64,000 nt of DNA from Collybia mongolica (GCA_013420905.1 JAAXNY010000010.1:1550001-1614000); one strand, 5' to 3'. Numbered from the stretch's first letter, positions 1-10,876 are shown. Notes: generated by a model from the letters alone, not told the origin. Made by a program: numbers and translations.

Positions 1-637
1 CCCATGTAAACAATGGGCCGTGGATGTGCAAGACTGGTCACAGCCATGCTTTGACCACCTGCATGGTGTGATGCATCACTGGACATGCTCCAATTGGGGC
101 GTTCTGATCACAATTCTTCAGGAAAGAATCTGTCTCCTGTAGGTGCGGTGCTCCCCTGGAAACCATGCAACACGTCCTATATGACTGTCCGCGACATGGA
201 CGGGAAGACAAGCCCAGCCATCAGCTGTGCTATGCATGGCTGGTTGACTTCCTCTCAGAGAACGAAAGCGCTTTTGCGTTCAACATTCCCTAGTCTTAAA
301 CAGGCTAGGGGCGGTACTCAGTGTTCTAAGTGACAGCTATAGGGTGCTCCCTGCCCGAACATGCAAACCTGGATAATCGGTGGACTTGAAGCCACCACCC
401 ACTGCGGGGCACCGCAGTGGGGGGCCTACCCCCTGGCGTAGATTGGCCTTTCCGGCCTGTGTACAATGAGCTCTGGCTCCATTCGCTAGCTCGACCTTGG
501 TTGGGCAAGCATCCCAGCTCCGCAGCACTTTGTCCTCTGCCCCCCCTCCCCATTCCCCCAATTACTACTTGTAGTGACCAGCACATGTATTAGGTACAGT
601 TGGTATATAAAATGTTGGAAAAAAAAAAAAAAAAAAA
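1..637 (+). mobile_element. 3' end of a LINE (non-LTR) retrotransposon, copy A
   Basis: Degraded C-terminal coding sequence of a Tad1-like fungal LINE followed by a 3' UTR and a run of A at 619-637. In one frame the reading ETMQHVLYDCPRH (about 165-205) is the cysteine/histidine motif seen after the RNase H domain in fungal LINEs, followed by a FLSENESAFAFNIP-like tail and a stop. The same sequence recurs at 36784-37285 plus 46674-46840. Its 5' part lies outside the window. In-frame stops elsewhere show the copy is dead. The LINE assignment rests on the poly(A), the motif and the target duplication of the second copy; the clade name is inference. Confidence 0.7.
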
Positions 638-747
638 GAGGTGATATTATGAAAATTGTAGGTATAGGAGGTAATAGGGCTCTAACCATTTAGTATTTGT
701 TTATAAAATGGTGTAAACTAAACATTTACCAAATAACAAGAAGGCCA

Positions 748-1560
748 TTTTTTTTTTTTTTTTTTGGGTCATATAATAATATTAGGCGCATGTGGGTTTG
801 ACCCAGCTACATGCAGGCAGAAACACCTATTACCACTAAGTAATCTGTAATGGGCATGGTCCCCTCCCTTCATGTTGGTACCCCGTTCCACTCCCCCCCT
901 TGTATTTTCAGGTCACCCTGGAAACCCATTACTCCCCCCCCCAGTGTTGAAGATAAATGTCCAATCTAAATGAATGACCTATACCTCAAACCTGCTCCCC
1001 CTCTCCTGAATCCCCCCTATTACTTTCCCCCCTGTTCCACACTGCTCTCCCAAAGTGATGACTCCCCTCAAAATGAGGCTGCCAAATCCCACCATTGGTC
1101 AATAAACTGGCATTCTCCCCAAGAGGTGTGCTCTGTGCAGGGACAGTAGCTGATCAGGGGCCAGACCCCTTCCTCCTTTTGTGTTTGGGTGTAATGGTTA
1201 AGCAAGTACGAATGAATCATCAAAAATGTTGGTGGTGATGCTCCCTAAGGATCTGTGCAAAGCAGAGTACAGGAGTTGTGGTGTCCTTGTGTGGCCTGGT
1301 AGTTGATGAGGTGGATGTGAACAGATTAGTGAAGCCCCCTGTACAGGCAAGATGAGATGACCCTGCAGATAGTCAGGATCAGCTCTGATAAGTTAGAAAT
1401 TTGGATATGGTGTAAAAGGATAGTGGCCCAGGCTGAAAGAGTGGTCTGATGAAAGGCAATGTTGATTAGGGATGAGGTGTTAGGTAGTTTAGGGACAACC
1501 TAGTGCAGGAGGGACAAATTCCCATGGTCGGATGGTGGTGGTAAAAGATCAAGAAGCGTT
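748..1560 (-). mobile_element. Poly(A)-tailed dispersed repeat 'S', copy 1 (internally deleted)
   Basis: One of four copies in this window (also 11296-12238, 21519-22453, 31182-32110), all in the same orientation. The T run on the + strand is the 3' poly(A) tail of a minus-strand retroposon. This copy lacks about 165 bp present in the others, between the GGG of ...TAATGGG and GCATGGTCCCC. No long ORF is shared by all copies, so it is probably non-autonomous (SINE-like or a LINE derivative). No clear target duplication is visible for this copy. Confidence 0.75.
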
Positions 1561-2893
1561 GGCTTTTGGCCAAGTAATATATGAATGTGATATCAAAATA
1601 GATATAACAAGAGATTATGATCAAATTTGGAAAGGTACAAACAAATATAAATATACATTTCCTGGTGTACCCCCTCCATTGGCCTAGGAGTAGTAGCAAT
1701 TTCAATTGTGTCTGTTAGCCTTGTATTTGCTGAGATATGCATCATCTATATTGTTTGTTTGACCAGATGTTGGCAAAGTGATATACAGATGATATTCATT
1801 TGTAATATGCAGTCAAAAAGTTGTTGTGAATAATGTGATTTGGGAGGGTACAAACAACTACAAATACATATAAACATACACATAATGTAATCCTTCATGA
1901 TGTCTAGTAGTAGCATGTCCATCAGCTTTGTATTTGCTGAGATAAGTATCATCTATATTGTGGGAAATTTCTTTACTATTATTGTTTGTTTGGCCAGATG
2001 TGTGGTGAAATGATATGCAGACAGTATTCATTTACAATATGTAGCAAGAAATTTGTTGTTGATGAGGTTTAGAAAAATAAAGACAAATATAAACACTTAC
2101 AAACATATACATGAGGTACTACTTCACCATATCTAACACTAGCAATTTAAATTACATCCATAGGCCTTGTTGTTGTTGAGATATGCAATGATTTATAGTG
2201 TGGGAACTTTGATGGTATTGTTTGTTTGGCCAGCTGTGTAGCTAACTCATACACAAATTTGATATTCATTTGTAACGTGCTTGTAGTGAGAGAGCTGCTT
2301 TTGATCATGATATTTGATGGTGTACAAACACATACAAATATACATAAATACACCAATTGGGTAGCCCTTCACCATATCTAGTAGTAGCAATTTAAATTGT
2401 GTCCATAGGTCTTCTCATTATGGAGATATGCAATATTTTGTATTGTGGGAAAAGTTTGACCCAAAGTGGAACAAGCCTCTTGTAATTGTGCTTACGTTTG
2501 TCAACTACACTGTTAGCTCTAACAGCGTAGTTGACAAATGTAAGCATGATTATGCAGTGGACAGTTATTAATTAATTCTTGAGATATCCCAAGAAAAAGA
2601 CCAATTAACTCAAATTTATATCATTAAATGCAGCCCATGTTAGCAGTTGCCTTTTTTGCTCAAAATCTGCACGTCAGCTAATTTTGATTCCCACAGTTAG
2701 AAAAATATTTCCATGACTACAAAGTCTTACTGACATACTTCAAAATGTTTACTGATCATGTTCTAATGAAATCTCGGAACACTTCAAACTTACTAACCAT
2801 GGGAAAAACAACACTGGATCTTGTTGGGTATGCTGAATTTTCCCCGCAAACCCAGGATGATGAATGAGTTACTTATGTAAACATAAGGACTCG
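1561..2893. repeat. Dispersed repeat 'R', copy 1, with ~220 bp tandem subunits and a terminal segment
   Basis: From left to right there are 3-4 diverged tandem subunits of about 210-240 bp. Each has a GAGATATGCA box, a TTTGTTTGGCCAG-like box, a CATTTGTAATATG box and an A-rich ACAAACAAATACAAATA-like end. Then come a long hairpin (2489-2546), a ~350 bp conserved segment and an end at GGACTCG followed by TAA. The tandem part recurs at 34449-35663 and the end segment at 10935-11295 and 30606-30750. No coding capacity is seen. It behaves like a non-autonomous DNA element; the TTA/TAA next to three ends would fit a PIF/Harbinger-type TWA target, which is inference. Confidence 0.65.
2489..2546. repeat. 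Long hairpin inside repeat R
   Basis: Near-perfect inverted repeat with arms 2489-2516 and 2521-2546 and a 4-6 nt loop. The same hairpin, with compensating-looking changes, occurs at about 35403-35465. In the third copy it is cut by the S insertion at 11296. Confidence 0.8.
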
Positions 2894-4860
2894 TAATTGG
2901 AGCAGGTGATTGGAGCAGGTGACTTGAGCAGGTGACATAGCATGTGACTTCAACAATTTTCCTGCTTTGTCATCCTTAGTCAGCACTCTACTTAAAAGAC
3001 AACTTTTCTGCTGCTTTGTCAGACTTAGTCAGCGCTTAGTCAGGATTAGTCACAATCAATTCCCATGTTCCTGGTACTTTAATATATACAAGCTTATTAC
3101 TACCCATGCCTTCGGCATGGGGGGGTGGCTTGTCCATTCTGAGGGCAAAATTATATTTATACAAATATATAAAGGGAGTTCCAGATATATGGTCACTGGA
3201 GTGTGGATTGCAGTTGGCCACAAATGGCGTTGATTTTTTTCCCCCATACCACAGGCTCCCAGAAGCTCCCCTATATGTTTGGAATTTTTTTGCAGATTTG
3301 AGACTCCCAAAATGATGGTTTTCCCAGCCCAAAATAGTGGATCTGAGTGATTCTGGCAAAATCCTTGGCCTAAATATAGCAGATTTCAGACCTTCCTTGA
3401 GGATTTCTTTCAAGTAATGGGTCACTGGTTCATTTGATCTGTTTCAGTTTGAGAAGAGCCAGAGCCCAGATTCACAATCCTCAGGAAGCACTAAAAAAAA
3501 CTTGGTCCTAGTATGGCAAGAATTGTCATGTTTTTTTTTCCATATGCTTTATGTTTAATGACATAAGCCCTGGCCCATATAGTGGATTTGAGTCCCATTC
3601 TGGCAAAAAACTTTTCCAAACATATAGGGGAGCTTCCAGGGGCCTCATACCACTCTAAGGAACAACTGTAAAATTGAAATTTACAACAAATTACATTGGT
3701 ATTTCAGAAGAGATTCATCTGCTTCATTCTTATTTTTACTGTGGCAAGAATAGATGATGACTCATTATTAGGGCTTTTGGTTTTGTAAATGAGATGGTAA
3801 TTAGTCTCACAACAAATACATGTGATATGTTCCTGCCTACAATCAAGGCACTCTCTAGATTGCATACAATCTTATATATTTCCCTGTATACCTCAATTGA
3901 GCCTCAAAAATGCATGCTTTGATAAGTATTTTGTAATCAACAGGCTATGGCCATGGAATTTTATTCAATTGATTTGACCTTTCCAGAATATTTTATGAGA
4001 GGGGAGAAAGAAGAATGACACCACTTCCAGATCCCAGCAACAAATGGACACATGAGCTAGTAGTTAGAAGCCTGAGGGCACACATTTTACAAATTTGATG
4101 CTGGACGCTTTTTGGTCACATGACTAAATGATGTGTCTGATGGCAAATGCCGCCTGCTTCTGTTTCAGGCATCCGTTCAATATTTGTCATCTTTTTTTGA
4201 TTAGTCATATTTTTAGTCAGCAAAGCGAATATTAGGTCAGCAAAGCTAGGGTCAAAACACCCAGCTGTTTTAATGTATAGGACAGATAACCCCACCAGCA
4301 TGCTGATGCTGCAAAGCCCACTACTTTTTAGATTCCACCGTTATTGCATGGTTCTCAGGGTGCCCTAGAAATTTATGTTTTGTATTTGCTTCAATAAAAC
4401 ACTACTGCAGTCAACAATCTCTCAAATTAATGGTCTTGAACAACCATTTTGAATTGTTTAGCTAGTGTGTTTGATGCAAGCAATTTCTTGATCTCACATG
4501 ATTATTGTTAGGGACAGACATAGTCATGCTCAATGACCTGGTTCTGTGCCAGGTCTGATGCAAAAGAAGCCAGCACAGCTTACCCATTACAACAGGTTTC
4601 AAACGGAGTGGCCACTGTGCACCCAGAAGGGGGGGGTTTTTCAAACAATTAACTGTGGAAACCCTAATTTCCTACTTTAAATGGGTGGATTAAGGCCAGA
4701 TTAATTTTGGATGAAATTTCATACCTTACTTTTCAGCCATCCAGGAGGTGAATTTCATTTGTAATATATGTTGACATTTTTATATATTAATTGGATGGAA
4801 TTTAATCTCACAAAAGGATGAAATATGTGGGATGTTTTTGTCAGCAATGCAACAATAACA
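2894..4860. other. Non-coding stretch with an internal inverted repeat
   Basis: No gene is recognised. The only clear structure is an inverted repeat of about 35-40 bp with arms near 3245-3283 and 3607-3650. Both arms contain a CTCCCCTATATGTTTGGA-type core and they are separated by about 330 bp. The minus-strand open frame across 3036-3425 has no recognisable motif and overlaps this palindrome, so it is taken as chance. Confidence 0.5.
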
Positions 4861-5363
4861 GTCACTGCAGGATATCAGAGAGTAGAAGAGGAGAGATAGC
4901 ACAAGAGATAGAGAGTTGAGAAGACCTGTCTGTATTGCAGAGAATAGATAAGATCAAGACTACAGAACAAGTAGCTAGAGGTGCAGTATATATACAACTA
5001 CCTAAGGGGGACCAGAGTAGAATAAATATGGAGAAAGGTAAACCAAACATAACCAGGGTAGTGCACAGCATCAATCAAATGATGAAATGGAATGATGGGA
5101 ATGATGGGAGAATTGTAACTACTGGGGATAGATGAATTAACAGCCGATCCCCCTAGATAAGAGATAAGATAAGATCAAAAAGACAGAGATAAGGTGGGAA
5201 TATAATTTTCATGGCATCACCCCCCAACTAGCTTTGTGTTTTCCACAACACAATTCAGTCATTGTGTGTGGTTTGTGGGCAACTCTTCTAACTATCTCTT
5301 GGGGAGAGTAAAGATAGGCAGATAGTACCTCCTATCTTCCTCTAGGTCTTGTTCAACAGACCA

Positions 5364-5810
5364 TCATGATTTGGGAGTGTAAGGCTCCACAGAGTCAAAC
5401 CAAACATGTGCAGGTGGTGGGAGTGATGGGAGGGGAGTGGATTTAGTTGTTGTATGTGTGGGTGGTGGAATTGACATAAGAGAAGTGAGTTCAATTGGGG
5501 CAGAAGGGTTCAGGATGTGATGGGGGCAAAGAGAGTGAGGGCGATGATGTCCAGCTGTTTGAGGGCTGGGGTTTTGACCCTCGGCTTTGGCTTGGATTGC
5601 CTGAGACAGCCGGTTCAACCAACTGTCTGGGTTTCTTTGCTCCCTATAGGTAAAATAGACTGCCACAAGGAAGAGGGTCCAGAAGACAACAGCAAATATG
5701 ATGATGAGTATAGTGGCAGTTTGGTCAGACATGGTGTAGGATGATGTTATGGTTGTGAAGGGGTTAAGCGATTGTTGTCTGGCTTGGTTAAGTTGTACAG
5801 TGGTTTCCAT
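5364..5810 (-). CDS. Putative single-pass membrane protein ORF at the 3' end of the chromovirus
   Basis: 148 codons, still open inside an otherwise broken element. Residues about 32-54 form one strongly hydrophobic segment (ILIIIFAVVFWTLFLVAV core), followed by a basic YFTYREQR stop-transfer-like sequence and a proline/threonine-rich tail. It overlaps the end of the integrase-chromodomain frame by 64 nt and lies in the -1 frame relative to it, so it could be read by frameshift or its own start. There is no signal peptide, no cysteine pattern and no similarity I recognise. It is either an env-position accessory ORF or a chance survivor. Confidence 0.45.
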   Translation of the reverse strand: METTVQLNQARQQSLNPFTTITSSYTMSDQTATILIIIFAVVFWTLFLVAVYFTYREQRNPDSWLNRLSQAIQAKAEGQNPSPQTAGHHRPHSLCPHHILNPSAPIELTSLMSIPPPTHTTTKSTPLPSLPPPAHVWFDSVEPYTPKS

Positions 5811-6337
5811 GTGATCTGATTATATAATGCTCCAATTTGCCGAGGGGCCCCTGGCCTGGAGTGATGGAATTCCTGAACAGCATCCTTTGCATGTCCCATA
5901 TTATGTGCAGGTTCCCAAGTGTTCTCTTCATGTGGATACCCTTTCCACTTGACAAGGTAGTAGAGGTGTTTCTGGATCATTTTGGAATCTAAGATCTTCT
6001 CAATCTCATATTCTTCTTTGTCTTCAATGAGTACTGGTGGTTTGGGTACCTCTAGAACTTTTCCAGGAATATTGTCTGCAATGTGGGGTTTTAATTTTAC
6101 CACATTAAATACAGGGTGAACCTTCCATGTTGCAGGGAGTTTGAGTTTGTAAGCATGAGATCCAACCTTCTCTAGAATTTCAAAGGGGCCCAAGCATTTA
6201 TCATCAAGTTTCTTTGAAGGTTGGTTTGTCCAAAGGTCTTCAGCATCCAACCACACCTTTTGGCCAATTGCATAATTGGGTGCCTCCTGACATTTTGCAT
6301 TGTAGAACCTGGACATGTCTTCTGCTGCCTTTTTCAA
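5747..6337 (-). pseudogene. Chromovirus integrase C-terminus with chromodomain
   Basis: 196 open codons. The first part (VWLDAEDL..., PFEILEKVGSHAYKLKLP, HPVFNVVKLKP) is the GPY/F-type C-terminal module of Ty3 integrases. It is followed by EEYEIEKILDSK and YYLVKWKGYPHEENTWEP, a clear chromodomain with its aromatic residues. Chromodomains target integration to methylated histone H3 in known chromoviruses. The upstream core continues to about 6991 but with stops and frame changes. Confidence 0.85.
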
Positions 6338-6991
6338 TGTGGCTTGGGCCTCCTCTCGTGCCTTCTACATTTGTTGTGCAAAGTCATTTGCTGCCTCTAC
6401 TGATGATTCCCTGTTGATTTCCATTCCTGTATAGGGGTGTCTGCCATATTCCAGAAAGAAGGGAGATTGTTTAGTTGCACTTTGGATTTTGTTGTTGTGC
6501 GAGAATTCTGCAATTGACAATCATTCTACCCAATCATCCTGGTGGTAGTTAACAAACAGGCATAGGTACTGTTCTATCTCCTGATTCAGTTGTTCTGTTT
6601 GACCATCAGTTTGTGGGTGATAGGCAGTGGATAGCATAGTCTCTACTCCAAGCAGTTTGTTTAAGGCCTTCATAAACCGAGATGCAAATTGTGGACCCCG
6701 ATCTGATATATTCTCTTAGGAATTCCATGGTGTTTCCACACATGATCATGATAAAGGCAAGCTGTTCCTTCTGCTGTTTGTTCTATATTTGTAGGGAATA
6801 TGTGAATCCTTTTGATCAACCTGCACACAACAACTTGGATAGCATTGTATCCTTGGCATGATGGTAACCCTACAATCATATCTGTGGAGATGTCCTCCCA
6901 TGGTTGGGTTGGTATATGATTTGGAGATAATGTTCCACTTGGTTTTGCTGGAAATGTCTTTGTACATTGACAAGCTTGATATGAGTGGACA
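6338..6991 (-). pseudogene. Chromovirus integrase catalytic core, 5' end cut by Tc1 insertion
   Basis: Minus-strand fragments read PWEDISTDMIVGLP (first catalytic Asp region), [15 protein letters not shown] (second Asp; frame broken nearby) and [23 protein letters not shown] (catalytic Glu). All are typical of rve-type Ty3 integrases. The 5' end, ...YQACQCTKTFPAKPSG, is the second half of the HHCC zinc finger. The first half lies at 8604-8700 on the other side of the Tc1 element. Confidence 0.8.
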
Positions 6992-6993
6992 TA

Positions 6994-8601
6994 CAGTGGC
7001 TCAAAAAACTGCCCCAATGTTTGTACATTTTTGAAAGATCAATATGGTATGAAGTGCTGACATAAGCAGGGGACCTGGGGTAATTATGTAAGATACTATG
7101 ACATCGTGGCTTTCCAATGGACCCTGGATCATGTGATTTGGATCAAAACCCATTAAGCTATAGGCCAAACAAAATGATTACTCATTGGGGCAGTTTTTTG
7201 ACCCTCTATTAATTTTCTATCTAATACTTTGTATGACCACCTTTTGCCTTTATAACTGCTTGTATCCGCCTGGGCATACTTTCTATCAGGTTTTGGCATA
7301 CCTCTGGTGGAATTTCACCCCACTCTTCAGCCAATCTATCCCACAACTCATGTACTCCTTTGGGTGGTGTCGGATATTCTTTAAGACGGCGCTTGAGATG
7401 TTCCCAAAGGTGTTCTATTGGATTCATGTCAGGGGATTGGGCAGGCCAGCCAAGGACTTGAATGTTGTTGTCTTCAAACCACTGTGTGGCCAGTCCAGAT
7501 GTGTGTTTGGGGTCGTTATCTTGCTGAAAGTAGCGCTCGCCATCCACCATTTCCAACTTCTCAAAACTTTCCTGAACTCCACTCTCCAAAATTTCACAGT
7601 ATTGAACCTTGTCCATGTTCCCCTGCACCTCTATGAGCTTTCCCACTCCATTCCACCCCATACAACCCCATACCATGAGGTTTCCTCCTCCTCCATGTTT
7701 GACAGTAGGTGATGTTGTTCTATCAGATGGTGGTTCTCCCCTTTGTTTCCAGACATAAACCTTTCCATCTGACCCAATCCTATTGATTTTGGTCTCATCT
7801 GTCCATAGAACCCTTTTCCAGTCCTCCACAGTCCAGCTTTCATGATATTTTGCAAACTGGAGACGCCGGATGCGATGGGCTCGTTTGAGAAGAGGAGCTT
7901 TCCTCTTTGTAGCAGCATAAAATTGATTTTCCTTGAGTGCATTTCTGACTGTCTGGGGTGTGACAGGATTGGGGATGATGCCATTGATGAATTGGGTAGC
8001 CTGAACTGCATTATCAAGCTTCCCTGACTTGATTTGACGAATAATTGACTGTTTGTCACGAACAGACAGCTTGGAGGGGCGGCCACCAAGGTTGTTTTCT
8101 TTGTTTCCATCCACATCTTTGCTGATCCTACTGATGGTACCCTTCCCTAGACCAGTTTTCTCCTTGATTTGACGCTGAGAATAGCCCTCATTGAGGAGAG
8201 AAACAACAGTATTGTGCTGAGCAGTAGAAATGGCTTTCATGATGGTGGTAAGAGGTCAAGAAGATGATTGAACCAATTCCAACATGTCAAATTGATACAA
8301 ATAAAGTCACATGACATTGTTTATTCTTCCCACAGTCCATAATGTTCTTGCATTGGATCATAAATGCCAGAATAATGGAAAATAAGATAAGGGTCAAAAA
8401 ACTGCCCCAATAAGTAACCATTTTGTTTGGCTTATAGCTTAATGGATATTGATCCAAATCACATGATCCAGGGTCCATTGGAAAGCCACGATGTCATAGT
8501 ATCTTACATAATTACCCCAGGTCCCCTGCTTATGTCAGCACTTCATACCATATTGATCTTTCAAAAATGTACAAACATTGGGGCAGTTTTTTGAGCCACT
8601 G
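6994..8601 (-). mobile_element. Tc1/mariner element 1 (complete, 1608 bp) nested in the chromovirus integrase
   Basis: Bounded by TA at 6992-6993 and 8602-8603. The terminal inverted repeats are about 211 bp (6994-7204 and 8391-8601) and almost identical. Each TIR begins with CAGTGGCTCAAAAAACTGCC and ends internally with an inverted version of the same 22-nt motif, so each arm is itself palindromic. The transposase ORF (7221-8240) is intact, making this the best-preserved DNA transposon here. Confidence 0.93.
7221..8240 (-). CDS. Tc1-family transposase (DD34E), intact
   Basis: 339 aa, the usual Tc1 transposase length. It cuts the element out and reinserts it at TA. The N-terminus (about 1-120) carries paired HTH motifs (YSQRQIKEKTGLGKGTISRI, then GGRPSKLS and a second HTH with TPQTVRNAL). 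The catalytic domain shows WTDETKINRIGSDG (first Asp), a GGGG/WGCMGW block, QQDNDPKHTS (second Asp) and SPDMNPIEHLW. The last Glu is 34 residues after the second Asp, giving DD34E. All three catalytic residues are present and no stop interrupts it. The start is the ATG at 8240 just inside the right TIR. Activity is possible but not shown. Confidence 0.93.
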   Translation of the reverse strand: MKAISTAQHNTVVSLLNEGYSQRQIKEKTGLGKGTISRISKDVDGNKENNLGGRPSKLSVRDKQSIIRQIKSGKLDNAVQATQFINGIIPNPVTPQTVRNALKENQFYAATKRKAPLLKRAHRIRRLQFAKYHESWTVEDWKRVLWTDETKINRIGSDGKVYVWKQRGEPPSDRTTSPTVKHGGGGNLMVWGCMGWNGVGKLIEVQGNMDKVQYCEILESGVQESFEKLEMVDGERYFQQDNDPKHTSGLATQWFEDNNIQVLGWPAQSPDMNPIEHLWEHLKRRLKEYPTPPKGVHELWDRLAEEWGEIPPEVCQNLIESMPRRIQAVIKAKGGHTKY

Positions 8602-8603
8602 TA

Positions 8604-8940
8604 TTTCAGCATGTATTGGTGAAGGTTTGGCCACCAGTAATTCCTAAGGACCAGCTCAGCTGTTTTATATCATCCTGGATGTCCAGCAATAGGGGTACTA
8701 TGGTGTTGCTGGATAATTTTGTACATAACTTCTCATCCCTTGGAACATAGACCCGACCTCTGTGTAAAATGAGTCCCTGTTTTTCAGCCCATTCTCCATC
8801 CCTCTCCTTAGCTCCTGTACTCTGCCTCAGCTCTTGTACTGCCTTGAGGATGTTGTCCTCATAATCCTTACAGTTCCAAATCTTCTTCAGAATTGTGGAT
8901 TCCACACCTTCAACTTCTAGATGGCCTTCTTGAAGAGCAT
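8604..8940 (-). pseudogene. Chromovirus RNase H end and integrase zinc-finger start
   Basis: Continues the RNase H/integrase linker: LILHRGRVYVPRDEKL, then in a shifted frame a HSTPIAGHPG...TAELVLRNYWWPNLHQYM reading. That is the HH half of the integrase HHCC zinc finger and its YWWP motif. It stops at the TA where the Tc1 element entered; the CC half resumes at 6991. Confidence 0.75.
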
Positions 8941-10453
8941 TGATGCAAAAGAAATTTGGTTTGAGTAGGATAACATCCTCATTGTCATCCTTCCCCTTTC
9001 CATGGTCTGCTCATCTCAACAGACCATCTGCCTTTGCATTAGACTTCCCAGGTTGGTGTTTTAATGTAAAGTCAAATCTTGACAGGAACAATGACCAACG
9101 AGCTTGCCTCCTATTCAACTTTTGAGCCTTCATAAAGTATTCCAAGTTCTTATGATCATTATATATGGTGAACCTGTGCTTAGCCCCTTCCAGAAGGTTT
9201 TGGCATTCTTCCAGAGCTCATATAACAGAGAGCAGTTCTTTATCATGGGTTTCATAGTTCTGTTCTACTTCATTCAGGGATTTGGACAAAAAACAGACTG
9301 GATGCCATTTTCCATCTGAATGTAATTGTGAAACAACTGCTCCTGTGGCAAAATCTGAACTATCACATTCTAGTTTGTATTCTCCATCATCTAATGGAAG
9401 CACTAAAATAGGGGCTGTGGTGATAGCTGACTTTAAGTTGTCAAAGGCCTGTTGTGTCTCAATGTTCCATTCCCATTCATGATTTCCTGTAAGATTGTAT
9501 AGCAGCCATGCTATCTTTGAATAGTCCTTGATAAATCTCCAGTAGAAGTTTGTGAAACCCAAAAATGACTGAATATCCTTCTTAGATTTGGGTATAGGCC
9601 AATGGGTGACACCCTGAATTTTGACTGGATCCATTTCCACATGGCCATTTGAAATCATGAGACCCAAGAATTCTACTTTCTCTGCTTCAAATGTGCATTT
9701 CTCTGGTTTTAAGTAGAGTTTGTTTTTCTCAAGAATTTCAAGAACCTCTTCCACAATCCATTGATGTTCCTCCAAGGTTTTGGTAAATATTAGGATATCT
9801 TCAATATAGACAACAACTACACCTTCAACAATCAAGTCACAGAATAAATGGTTCATCATTGTTTGAAAGGTTGCTGGTGAGTTTGTAAGTCCAAAGAACA
9901 TCACAGTAGGTTCAAATAATCCCCTATTTGTCTGAAAGGCCCCCTTCCACTCATCCCCTTCTCTAATATGTACATTGTTATATCCCCATCTCACATCAAA
10001 TTTGGTAAAGTATTTGGCTCCCCGAAGTTTGTTGGTAAGTTCAGATATAAGAGGTAGGGGGTAACAATTCTTAATGGTCATCTCATTTAGGTGTCTGTAG
10101 TCCTGGACTGGGTGCAATTTCCCATCCTTCTTCTTGACAAAGAAGAAAGGTGAAGCCATGGGTGATTTTGAAGGTCAGATTCTACCTGTCCTGAGATTTT
10201 CATCCAGAAATGCATCCAACTCCTTTTCTTCAGTAAGGGATAGTGGGTAGACCTTACACCCTTTCATTTCTGCATCAGGTACCAGTTCAATTGCATGGTC
10301 CCAAGGTTATTTTGGGGGTAACTCACCAAATTGAGCCTTTTCAAACACCCTTTTGTATTTGAGGTATTTAGGGGGAATCATCTCTTCTATTGGTTTGTCA
10401 CCCTTGTCCTTTAGGGCCTCTTCTGCTAATCTTTGTGAAATGTTGGATGTAGC
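8906..10453 (-). pseudogene. Chromovirus reverse transcriptase and RNase H, degraded
   Basis: The longest open part is 9218-10159 (313 codons). It contains MASPFFFVKKKDGKLHPVQD, LPLISELTNKLRGAKYFTK, FDVRWGYNNV, FGLTNSPATFQTMM and then VVVYIEDILIF in place of the usual Y-x-DD, so one catalytic Asp has become Glu. RNase H follows (KLECDSSDFATGAVV, YETHDKELLSVI). Upstream stops interrupt TGRI*PSKSPMASP and QYI*ATSN, and downstream SVI*ALEE. Each is TGA where arginine is normal in this family. Inactive. Confidence 0.85.
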
Positions 10454-10876
10454 TCAAATGTATTGCATGGAAATGTAATTTGCATTTACAGAGATGAGCT
10501 TGTCTCCCTCCTCAATATTCATTTCAGCAATGTTACAGATTGTCTGAATGTAATCTCCATGATCTTCTTCATCCATGAGGTTTGGTAGATTACCATGCAT
10601 GTTACATCCTGGAGCAAATTGTTCCATAAGGGCTACCTCATCATAGCCACTTTCATGTTCATACATCTCAAAGGATACAACATATTCATCTGCAGTGGAA
10701 CGTCCTTGATGGAGTTCCCTGAGTTTAGTATGAGCAGTATTTCCTTCATCAGGATCAGCAAACTGCTGTGTGAGGGCCTGTACAAATGTCTTCCAGGTAT
10801 GGGCATATCCATCCTCAGACTCTCTGATCATGTTGTCAGCCCATGAGCCAGCTGTACCATCCTTCATGTAAGACAT
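10454..10876 (-). pseudogene. Chromovirus gag fragment joined to protease-linker remnant
   Basis: 140 open codons. The first ~85 (GTAGSWADNMI, WKTFVQALTQQFADPDEGNTAHTKLRELHQGRSTADEYVVSFEMY) are a retrotransposon gag capsid core. The next part (NIEEGDKLISVNANYI) belongs to the region just before RT. The zinc knuckle and most of the protease appear to be deleted between them. The 5' end of gag is lost where repeat R begins. Confidence 0.75.

Noticed and set aside
1561..2460. CRISPR-like array in the ~220 bp tandem units
   Set aside because: Units are long, diverged throughout and eukaryotic; no short identical repeats with unique spacers.
2870..2893. R end as a Helitron 3' terminus (hairpin plus CTRR)
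   Set aside because: A palindrome is there, but the tip is CTCG/CTTG rather than CTRR and the flank is TAA at all three sites, so the call is not supported.
3036..3425. 129-codon minus-strand ORF as a gene
   Set aside because: No motif, no intron signals, low-complexity neighbours, and it overlaps the palindrome at 3245-3650.
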